Of a stretch of 13,141 nucleotides of DNA, positions 6,477 through 11,755 are shown piece after piece. Position numbers and translations under genes: made by a program. Numbering within the stretch: position 1 is the first letter of the stretch; each line of letters starts with the position of its first letter. The DNA comes from JAFGBZ01 sp043817715 (GTDB taxonomy: Archaea; Iainarchaeota; Iainarchaeia; Iainarchaeales; JAFGBZ01). Under the pieces are notes generated by a model. The model did no database searches. It saw nothing but the letters and a program-made list of their open reading frames with translations, and was not told where the DNA came from. Where the stretch lies: positions 1 through 13,141 of the forward strand of contig JBDRGO010000073.1 in assembly GCA_043817715.1 (NCBI GenBank), read 5' to 3'.

Positions 6477-8009
6477 TCACAAATATTCTTCTGCTTCGTT
6501 TGTTTGTTCTTCCTTGTTTTCTTCAAAAGATTTGGCAACATCTTCTAATGATTGGCCATGAATGGATTCCATTGAATTTCTTTTTCTTACTTTAAAAAAT
6601 AAAGGATAATTAACTGCTTCGCCAACCAATAATGCTTCTCCGACTCTTAAAGAAGTAATCATATCAAGTGAGCCTTTATCTAAGGATTCAGCACTTTTAC
6701 CAATATGGTCAAGGTCATATGGATTGGTTATACGCAGAATTAATTTTGTATTGCATTGGCTTAAAGCAGTAGTGCTTAATTGAATTGGTCTTTGAGAAAT
6801 CAAACACAAGGATGCGCCAAATTTTCTTCCTTCTCTTGCAATTGTTTCAATAATTGGCCTGCAAATTGCGTTTTCTCTTGAAGCACCTTCTGGAACGAAT
6901 TGATGGCTTTCCTCTAAAACTAATAAATAAGGCGGAATTTTTTTTGCTCTTCTTTCATTAAATAAGCGAGAAGCAAAATAAGTTACAAGAATTTGTTTTT
7001 TTTGCATTTCAATTACATCACTTAAATCAACAACCAATAATTTTCCTGGCTGAATTAATGAATCCAATGAAACTGAATCAGTTTTTGAAAACATTCCTTT
7101 TGCTTGAAGGGAATCAATCCATGAAATTAAAGCTGCTTTGGTTTTTTCATTAATTTCTTCATCTTTTAATAATTCTCCTTTAATTGAATGAAAATCATAT
7201 GGACCTAAGCCTTCACGCATTTCTTTTCTTAGTTTCATTATTACTTTATTTAATTCGCGTGTTTGCTGAGAAGTTGTTTTAGGAATAAAAGAAGAAATCA
7301 TTCCAGCACTTAATTTTGAAACGCCTATTTTGAAATCTCGTGCATGAATAATTCTTGTTTGAGTAGAATAATCTTTTTCTCCTTTAGTTGGTTTTTGAGC
7401 AAAAGAAGAATATTCTCCATGCACATCTAAAACAATTACTGCAATTCTTCCAAATTCTTTTTTTCTATCTAATAATTCTTCAAAAAGAACAGAAGTGGAA
7501 TAACTTTTTCCTCCTCCACTTAAAGAAAGAATTGCTAAATGCTTTTGAAATAATTTAGTTAAATTTAATTTAACTGGAACGCCATGGTAAGGAACTTCTC
7601 CTAAAAGTAAGCCTTTTTCTTTATCAAAACCAAGAAATTTTTCCAAATCACTTGCATTAGCAATTGAAACTTTATCTCCTGGACTTGGAGGGTGAGTTGT
7701 TCTTGAAAGCATTCCTTTTTGATACACGCCTAAAGGACGGCATTTTGCTTCTAAGTATTCCCATTCACTTGTTGGAAAGGATTCAAATAATTTTTTTCCC
7801 TGTGCTTCAAATTCTTTAACTGATTCACTTCTTTCAAAATAACGGTTTGATTTAACTAAATCAGTAACTAATGCAATCATTTTTCCTTCAGAATAACCAA
7901 TTTCAACAAACTGACCTCTATGAATAATTCCTTTATTTACAACAAATGAAAGCTGTGAAGGGCTTGGGCCTTCAGTGGTTGAAATGACTGTGCCGATTTC
8001 TTCACTCAA
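6477..8009 (-). CDS. herA: HerA-type bipolar DNA helicase/translocase
   Basis: A 510-residue HerA/FtsK-superfamily ATPase. The N-terminal 90 residues (IGTVISTTEG, then KGIIHRGQFVEIGY) form a HAS-barrel. Walker A, SLSGGGKS, spans about 162-169 with Lys168; Walker B is YLLVLEESHQF with the Glu pair at 366-367; downstream GRKFGASLCLISQRP carries the sensor/arginine region. Length is normal for archaeal HerA. HerA forms a hexameric ring that works with the NurA nuclease and Mre11-Rad50 in 5'-strand resection. NurA lies on the same strand 1.3 kb upstream, separated by a Zn-ribbon gene, gene debris and a toxin-antitoxin pair. The 42-nt gap to the Zn-ribbon gene suggests co-transcription with it, though a TTTTAAATT tract lies close to the ATG. 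Confidence 0.95.
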   Translation of the reverse strand: MSEEIGTVISTTEGPSPSQLSFVVNKGIIHRGQFVEIGYSEGKMIALVTDLVKSNRYFERSESVKEFEAQGKKLFESFPTSEWEYLEAKCRPLGVYQKGMLSRTTHPPSPGDKVSIANASDLEKFLGFDKEKGLLLGEVPYHGVPVKLNLTKLFQKHLAILSLSGGGKSYSTSVLFEELLDRKKEFGRIAVIVLDVHGEYSSFAQKPTKGEKDYSTQTRIIHARDFKIGVSKLSAGMISSFIPKTTSQQTRELNKVIMKLRKEMREGLGPYDFHSIKGELLKDEEINEKTKAALISWIDSLQAKGMFSKTDSVSLDSLIQPGKLLVVDLSDVIEMQKKQILVTYFASRLFNERRAKKIPPYLLVLEESHQFVPEGASRENAICRPIIETIAREGRKFGASLCLISQRPIQLSTTALSQCNTKLILRITNPYDLDHIGKSAESLDKGSLDMITSLRVGEALLVGEAVNYPLFFKVRKRNSMESIHGQSLEDVAKSFEENKEEQTNEAEEYL

Positions 8010-8051
8010 AAAAAATCACTTTTAAATTCATTTTAATTAAATCCATCAAAT

Positions 8052-8240
8052 TCAATGCTTTTCTTCATTCAGTTTCGCTTTAAAATTCGAAATAAATTTT
8101 GCGTCCCCTTCCATTGGAACACCCACAAAACCGCATTTCCTGCATTTAAATTGATAACCGGCCTGCATTCCCATAAATTCCTCTAATTCAGTTGAACCGC
8201 ATCTAGGGCAAAACCTTTGAGAAGGGATTTTTGGATCCAT
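8052..8240 (-). CDS. Small Zn-ribbon protein of unknown function
   Basis: A 62-residue protein beginning MDPKIPSQRF at the ATG at 8240, with a single zinc ribbon: CPRC at about 10-13 and CRKC at about 33-36 (FKCRKCGFVGVPMEG), then a short charged tail. I prefer 8240 to an upstream in-frame start at 8264 because the TATA box at 8264-8271 puts transcription start next to 8240. It sits directly upstream of herA and carries the shared GC-rich promoter motif (site B), so it may be the first gene of a herA operon. No function is recognised; nucleic-acid or protein binding is a guess from the fold. Confidence 0.75.
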   Translation of the reverse strand: MDPKIPSQRFCPRCGSTELEEFMGMQAGYQFKCRKCGFVGVPMEGDAKFISNFKAKLNEEKH

Positions 8241-8263
8241 ACAAAAGAAATGAATGAAAGACA

Positions 8264-8299
8264 TTTAAAAACCTTTAGAAAGCGGAGTTCCGGTGCGGG
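8264..8299 (-). promoter_or_regulatory. Promoter with shared GC-rich motif, Zn-ribbon/herA (site B)
   Basis: AGCGGAGTTCCGGTGCGGG at 8281-8299 (plus-strand reading) is identical over 19 bp to site C at 10430-10448. The TATA-like TTTAAAAA at 8264-8271 lies 22 nt from the motif core and about 22-23 nt upstream of the ATG at 8240, predicting a leaderless mRNA. Confidence 0.7.
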
Positions 8300-8305
8300 A
8301 ATAAA

Positions 8306-8548
8306 TTACTTATTATATTTTTTCCATAAATAATCAAACTGGCAGGAAAATGTTTTCACAACCTGGTCTGATTTAATGCGTAAAAGAATTAAATCAGGTT
8401 CATAAATTATGATTAAAACATTGGTTCCAAACACAACCCAAACTATCGGCATGTGAATTTCTTTAGGAAGCCAAGTGACCTTAGTGTCAGTTGATTTTTG
8501 GGCTTCCTTCATTAAATGCAGTACTTCATCTGACTTCGTTGAAAACAA
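8306..8548 (-). pseudogene. C-terminal fragment resembling a TrmB-like regulator effector domain
   Basis: The frame gives about 80 residues, but the outermost start is a TTG at 8548 and the first ATG is at 8512. The sequence VTWLPKEIHMPIVWVVFG, then NVLIIIYEPDLILLRIKS and ending FDYLWKKY, looks like the end of a sensor domain in TrmB-type or phospholipase-D-like archaeal regulators, where it follows a helix-turn-helix and a longer body. The N-terminal body is missing, and a plus-strand fragment of another gene abuts the break at about 8549. I read it as the 3' remnant of a larger gene; it could still be expressed as a small protein. The family call is tentative. Confidence 0.42.
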
Positions 8549-8632
8549 TCTAAAACTGAATTTATTCGTGAAGCAATTCGTGAAAAATTAAAGAATGCAT
8601 TGTTTGTTCCTTTAACCAAAAATTCCAGATAA
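8546..8632 (+). pseudogene. 3' remnant of a ribbon-helix-helix (CopG-like) gene
   Basis: On the plus strand the frame reads QSKTEFIREAIREKLKNALF and then ends at a TAA at 8630-8632. SKTEFIREAIREKL is typical of the second helix of ribbon-helix-helix antitoxins and regulators. The N-terminal strand and first helix are absent; a TGA lies just upstream of the motif in the same frame, and to the left the DNA turns into the minus-strand TrmB-like fragment. This is a broken gene, with the breakpoint near 8545-8550. Confidence 0.55.
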
Positions 8633-8682
8633 TTGTTTTCATTTATAAGTTCACCCTGCCTTGCATTTTCTATTTGCTTTTA

Positions 8683-8736
8683 TCAGAAAGGATTTGAATT
8701 CCGCCTTAATTCCAATTCAATGCTTTTGCTTAATTC
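8683..8736 (-). pseudogene. Duplicated remnant of the nurA 3' end
   Basis: The minus strand here reads ELSKSIELELRRNSNPF followed by TGA. The last 17 residues of NurA (9336-9386) are KLSKSIKLKLRRNSRPF, identical at 13 of 17 positions including the C-terminal Phe before the stop. Just upstream the similarity seems to continue in another frame (IDKIE against IYNKI), then runs into the end of the RelE gene. So a partial, frameshifted copy of the nurA tail lies on the far side of the toxin-antitoxin pair. Confidence 0.65.
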
Positions 8737-8759
8737 GCCCTTGCATTAATTCAATTTTG

Positions 8760-9038
8760 TCAATCCATCCATTTATATGCTTTTTTTCTTGGAAGAATCC
8801 TGGTGATTTTCACTTCTTTTTCCTGAATTGCAAATATTGCCCTGTAATCGCCTACCCGCAGCCGATAAAATGCCGGATTGTAAGAGCCGGAAAGTTTTTT
8901 TATATCTGCTCCGCTTCTTGGCTGAAAAGGGTTTTCCTTTAGTTTCTCAAATCCTTTTTTCAGGCGTTCCCGCAATCCATTATCCAATTCATAAAAATCT
9001 TTTTTTGCGGACTCAGACAAAAGAACAAGCCACCGCAT
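8760..9038 (-). CDS. RelE/ParE-family toxin
   Basis: A 92-residue protein of the RelE/ParE toxin superfamily: the N-terminal WLVLLSESAKKDFYELD, the helix RLKKGFEKLKENPFQP, then the conserved core IKKLSGSYNPAFYRLRVGDYR, and the final strand VKITRILPRKKAYKW. The core and the C-terminal Arg/Lys/Tyr pattern fit ribosome-dependent mRNA cleavage, though gyrase-type ParE activity cannot be excluded. The ATG at 9038 has a GGTGA ribosome-binding site 4 nt upstream. It follows its antitoxin by 18 nt, forming a two-gene operon. Its stop abuts the duplicated nurA tail. Confidence 0.88.
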   Translation of the reverse strand: MRWLVLLSESAKKDFYELDNGLRERLKKGFEKLKENPFQPRSGADIKKLSGSYNPAFYRLRVGDYRAIFAIQEKEVKITRILPRKKAYKWMD

Positions 9039-9056
9039 CAGTTCACCGCAAAAAAA

Positions 9057-9239
9057 TCAAAGACTATCTACATTGGAAAATTTTTCTTCCATTAAAATCC
9101 TTTTCTGCTCTTCAAAAAACAGGCGCTTATCAGTTGCATCCATAAGCTTCATTATGATTTCATCATATGTTTCGTCTTTTCTGCCGAATTCCTTCAGCAA
9201 ATCCCTTGTTTTTTCCTGAACAAGAATAGTGGTAGCCAT
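9057..9239 (-). CDS. Antitoxin partner of RelE-like toxin
   Basis: A 60-residue protein starting MATTILVQEKTRDLLKEFGR at the ATG at 9239; a longer start at 9248 lacks support. The N-terminal strand followed by two helices (TYDEIIMKLMDAT) resembles short archaeal ribbon-helix-helix antitoxins paired with RelE toxins. The acidic/basic helical tail (RLFFEEQKRILMEEKF) would bind the toxin. The minus-strand TATA candidate GAATATATTTTG lies at about 9248-9259, close to the ATG. Autoregulation of this promoter is expected from the family but not shown. Confidence 0.72.
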   Translation of the reverse strand: MATTILVQEKTRDLLKEFGRKDETYDEIIMKLMDATDKRLFFEEQKRILMEEKFSNVDSL

Positions 9240-9305
9240 AAAAAACACAAAATATATTCAAGTATAACCATTATGCTTCATTATGTTTATAACTCTTTTG
9301 GCTTT

Positions 9306-9365
9306 TCAGAACGGCCTTGAATTCCTTCTTAATCCTTAAAATGGCCTGCTGTTTCTTCTTAATTT
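9306..9365 (-). repeat. Tandem 30-nt duplication of the nurA 3' end
   Basis: The last ten codons of nurA (9336-9365, KLRRNSRPF plus TAA) are directly followed by a second similar 30-nt unit (9306-9335) that reads GLRRNSRPF and ends in TGA. Amino-acid identity is 8 of 9, while the codons differ at several third positions, so the duplication is not recent. A third copy with RRNSNPF and TGA lies at 8683-8712. Confidence 0.65.
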
Positions 9366-10388
9366 CAGTTTAATGCTTTTGCTTAATTTGTCCTGGATTT
9401 TATTGTAAATTGTGTCAATTTCTTCTGGTTTTAATCTTGCACGCAAATCTGCCTCGATTAAGGGCGCGGGATAGGCATATTCTCTGTGAAAGGAACTTAA
9501 AGCAAAAGCAATTGAAGAAAATTCATCTGCTTTTTTTTCCAAATCATTTTCACTGCTTAAAAATTCAATCCTTAAAGGGCGGTCAAATTCCGTGGGCTTC
9601 AAATACAATGCATGGACTTTCTCGCTCCATTTATTGGGAAAATCCTTCAGGATTGCATGCTGAGAAATATTTTTAGTATAAGTGAAAGGAATAGTTCTTT
9701 CTCCTTTCAATAAATACAAATCCAGAAAGCTTGGATCCAATAAACCTTCCAATAAATTTTCTTTTCCTTTCAATTCACTTGAATGGTTTTCTTTCAATAA
9801 CTGGGCGAACCTGCTTCCGCGGGAATCCTCAATGAATGCAATCAAAGAACAATTGTTTTTTTCAGCCAGTTCATACATTGAAGTGAATTCATCAATAATT
9901 GAATTATATAAGGCATTGATTTTTGAGTCTTTTCTTGGCTGGTCCTGATACTGGGGAACGATTGAGCCGTCCAAAAAAACATATTTGCATTTTTTTTCAA
10001 TTAACTGCTTTGCCATTCCAACTTCTTCTTTTAAGCGCATCAATGATTTGGAAATATTCAGTTCATCATCTTCCAAAGCATTATTCACCAAATGAGGGGA
10101 AGGAAATTCAAAAAAGCATGGAAGGTACTCCGCGTTTTTCAAAATTGAATTCTCATAATTGAATACAATTCCTGAAGTTCGAATAAGAACTAAATCAATA
10201 AAGGATAATTTTTTTGCAACAAAACCTGAATCAACACCCCCTATCCGGGAAGAAACATTGATTTCATTCACTGGCTTAACCAGTTCTTTCTTTAATGGAA
10301 GCAATAATTCAACCAACTGCTTTTTAGTTGATTCTTTTGAGGAAATCAATTCCACAGCATCATTAATCACTGAATTCAGAAGAGCCAT
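9336..10388 (-). CDS. nurA: NurA 5'-3' nuclease
   Basis: A 350-residue NurA-domain nuclease that partners HerA in DNA end resection. The first metal-binding Asp is in GVDSGF (Asp53), the second in YVFLDGSIVP (Asp140), followed by the FIEDSRGSR segment at about 185-193, and the C-terminal AYPAPLIEADLRARL at about 305-319, matching the conserved YP-x-P-L-x-x-A block. Many homologues have His where this block has Asp313. The length is normal. It carries the shared GC-rich promoter motif (site C) and a TATA box 24 nt upstream of the ATG, so it is probably transcribed alone and leaderless. Its 3' end is tandemly duplicated. It is separated from herA by inserted material. Confidence 0.9.
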   Translation of the reverse strand: MALLNSVINDAVELISSKESTKKQLVELLLPLKKELVKPVNEINVSSRIGGVDSGFVAKKLSFIDLVLIRTSGIVFNYENSILKNAEYLPCFFEFPSPHLVNNALEDDELNISKSLMRLKEEVGMAKQLIEKKCKYVFLDGSIVPQYQDQPRKDSKINALYNSIIDEFTSMYELAEKNNCSLIAFIEDSRGSRFAQLLKENHSSELKGKENLLEGLLDPSFLDLYLLKGERTIPFTYTKNISQHAILKDFPNKWSEKVHALYLKPTEFDRPLRIEFLSSENDLEKKADEFSSIAFALSSFHREYAYPAPLIEADLRARLKPEEIDTIYNKIQDKLSKSIKLKLRRNSRPF

Positions 10389-10412
10389 AATATAAGTGAA
10401 TATAATAAGTGG

Positions 10413-10448
10413 TTTAAAAAGGTTAAGAGAGCGGAGTTCCGGTGCGGG
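10413..10448 (-). promoter_or_regulatory. Promoter with shared GC-rich motif, nurA (site C)
   Basis: AGCGGAGTTCCGGTGCGGG at 10430-10448 is a 19-bp exact match to site B. TTTAAAAA at 10413-10420 lies 22 nt from the motif core and 24 nt upstream of the nurA ATG at 10388. To the right, inverted repeats GGGTT/AACCC (10469-10473, 10481-10485) and GCAATG/CATTGC (10450-10455, 10494-10499) extend the structured region to the end of the DUF2283 gene. Confidence 0.7.
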
Positions 10449-10487
10449 CGCAATGTTGTTTGGCGGACGGGTTCTTCAGCAACCCCT

Positions 10488-10841
10488 TCAAGCCATTGCA
10501 ACTGCAGGGCTTTGGTAACTGAAATCCTGCACTGCGATTGATGCAGGAATTTTTTGCTTTTCAATTGAAAGAATTAATTTAATTAAAATAATTCCTTTTT
10601 GCGGAGTAAAAGAAACCAATGGCTTCCGGATTTTCCTTAAATCGGTTTTAGTGATTTTTTTATTTGTTAAACTGCTTAAATATTTTGAGGCATTGAATAT
10701 TTCCAATCCAACAATTTCACCTTTATTCAAATCAATTACTAAATCGCCTAATTCAATGCTTCCGGATGATTTCTTTTTTTCATCATATAAATAAAGCAAA
10801 TCTTCCTGAAAATCATAATCTGATTTGAATTCATTTTTCAT
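10488..10841 (-). CDS. DUF2283-like protein, probable antitoxin of the DUF4258 gene
   Basis: A 117-residue protein whose N-terminal 60 residues fit DUF2283: YDFQEDLLYLYDEKKKSSGS, then DLVIDLNKGEIVGLEIFNAS. Such small proteins are commonly encoded next to DUF4258 proteins and are regarded as likely antitoxins. The start at 10841 lies inside the upstream gene (11-nt overlap), indicating coupling. The C-terminal 50 residues are longer than the usual domain, and the last part (IAVQDFSYQSPAVAMA) runs into the GC-rich structured region next to site C, so the tail may have been extended by that DNA. Role as antitoxin is inferred from pairing. Confidence 0.7.
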   Translation of the reverse strand: MKNEFKSDYDFQEDLLYLYDEKKKSSGSIELGDLVIDLNKGEIVGLEIFNASKYLSSLTNKKITKTDLRKIRKPLVSFTPQKGIILIKLILSIEKQKIPASIAVQDFSYQSPAVAMA

Positions 10842-11154
10842 TTTTTTCCGCCTTCTTCTGCCAAATTAATTTCTGCTTAATAACTGTTTTAACAAATAAT
10901 TTGCGCCTGAAATGATTTATAATAATAACATAAATAAATGCAGTTCTTTTGAATGGAATAAACCATAATTTGAATTTTTCTTCATTAACATCAGGCGGCT
11001 GTTTTTCCGCTAATTTAAGCGATTTTGGATTCCTTAAATCAGAAATAACCATTTCCTTTGAAATCTGCCTCTGAACAAGCCTTAATTCCGCATGCTTGGT
11101 GAAAACAATTTCATAGTGCCGTAAATTCCTTAATTTTTCGCTTAAATCAGGCAT
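10831..11154 (-). CDS. DUF4258-like protein, probable RelE-superfamily toxin
   Basis: A 107-residue protein with the DUF4258 pattern YEIVFTKHAELRLVQRQISK (His21, Arg and Gln-Arg), followed by MVISDLRNPKSL and strands KLWFIPFKRTAFIYVIII and KLFVKTVI. DUF4258 proteins are compact RelE-like folds found in putative type II toxin-antitoxin pairs. The gene comes first, before the DUF2283 partner, the order opposite to vapBC. Its promoter holds the shared GC-rich motif (site D) with a TATA box about 22 nt upstream of the ATG. Toxicity is an inference from family and arrangement. Confidence 0.72.
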   Translation of the reverse strand: MPDLSEKLRNLRHYEIVFTKHAELRLVQRQISKEMVISDLRNPKSLKLAEKQPPDVNEEKFKLWFIPFKRTAFIYVIIINHFRRKLFVKTVIKQKLIWQKKAEKNEK

Positions 11155-11176
11155 TCGGGAAGAAATAAAAAATTAG

Positions 11177-11238
11177 TTTAAAAACTTAAGGAAGGCAGAG
11201 TTCCGGTGCGGGCGTTTTGTTTAAAAACCTTGAAGGAG
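11177..11238. promoter_or_regulatory. Divergent promoter region with shared GC-rich motif (site D)
   Basis: The motif core AGTTCCGGTGCG at 11199-11210 is identical to sites B and C. To its left TTTAAAAA (11177-11184) serves the minus-strand DUF4258 gene (ATG at 11154). To its right a second GTTTAAAAAC (11219-11228) could serve the plus-strand gene at 11270. The two GTTTAAAAAC tracts with similar flanks (TTAAGGAAGG and CTTGAAGGAG) make an imperfect 20-bp direct repeat with 43-nt period, bracketing the motif. Confidence 0.65.
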
Positions 11239-11269
11239 TTATTTATTTCACGAATTTGAGGTGAAGGAC

Positions 11270-11614
11270 TTGAAGGCAAAATTTTACGTAAAAACCATTG
11301 AATCTGACTGGAAACCCCCGTTCAAAAAAGAAATAACCGAAGAAACATATTCTATTATGGCAAATAATTCATTTGACAGAATTGTAGGAAACGGAAACGA
11401 TGAAACTGTTTTCACTTTTCTTGGAACAGAAAGCGGAAAAGCAGAAATAAGATTCAGCAAATTATTCACCGTTAAAGGATATGAAAACCCGAAAGACAAT
11501 ACATTAAGAATGGATAAAGGGGAAGAAAAAACACTGGCTTATTTATGGGGAGAAAAAGGAATAAGCAAGAAAATTGTATTTAAAGGAATGGACTCAAATG
11601 AATTTAAATTGTAA
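11270..11614 (+). CDS. Hypothetical protein, unrecognised
   Basis: I do not recognise this gene with confidence. I start it at TTG 11270 because a GAGGTGA ribosome-binding site (11258-11264) lies 5 nt upstream; the alternative GTG at 11261 lies inside that site. The 114-residue product has no signal peptide or membrane segment and looks like an all-beta domain: KAKFYVKTIESDWKPPF, then FDRIVGNGNDETVFTFLG, then SGKAEIRFSKLFTVKGY and a C-terminal KGEEKTLAYLWGEKG. The GNGNDETVFTFLGTESGKAEI pattern recalls the chagasin/I42 protease-inhibitor core (GxGG, beta strand, aGkA), but the NPTTGY and RPW motifs are absent, so that is only a hint. It is probably the gene that once preceded pth2 on the same strand. 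Confidence 0.7.
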   Translation: MKAKFYVKTIESDWKPPFKKEITEETYSIMANNSFDRIVGNGNDETVFTFLGTESGKAEIRFSKLFTVKGYENPKDNTLRMDKGEEKTLAYLWGEKGISKKIVFKGMDSNEFKL

Positions 11615-11626
11615 ACAATTTAAAGC

Positions 11627-11652
11627 TTTAAAGCACTTAGAGGTGCTTTAAA
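11627..11652 (+). promoter_or_regulatory. Hairpin and old pth2 ribosome-binding site
   Basis: TTTAAAGCAC (11627-11636) and GTGCTTTAAA (11643-11652) form a perfect 10-bp stem with loop TTAGAG. The hairpin includes GAGGTG (11640-11645), an archaeal ribosome-binding site exactly 6 nt upstream of the ATG at 11652. Pairing would hide part of that site, so it could act as a translation-control structure or as a terminator for the gene ending at 11614. Confidence 0.6.
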
Positions 11653-11732
11653 TGAATTATAAGCAGCTTATTTTGGTCAGAAATGATTTAAAAAAAATCC
11701 GCATCGGAACTGTACTTGGCAAAACTTTTTAA
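11652..11732 (+). pseudogene. Displaced 5' fragment of pth2
   Basis: A 26-codon frame with a good ribosome-binding site begins NYKQLILVRNDLK after its Met and then diverges, ending at a TAA. The intact Pth2 gene 1 kb downstream begins NYKQIILVRTDLK after MV, so 11 of 13 residues match, while only about 25 of 39 nucleotides do. This is the original start of pth2, cut off after about codon 14 by the homing-endonuclease insertion. The short peptide may still be translated but lacks the catalytic region. Confidence 0.75.
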
Positions 11733-11755
11733 AGCAAATAAAAACTTATTATCTA

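Noticed and set aside
8828..9145. Plus-strand frame across the RelE and antitoxin genes (also 8661-8942)
   Set aside because: Shadow of two well supported minus-strand genes; no ribosome-binding site or family pattern.
10376..10564. Minus-strand frame of 62 codons across site C
   Set aside because: It overlaps the nurA start, its promoter and the DUF2283 end in another frame, with no recognisable domain.
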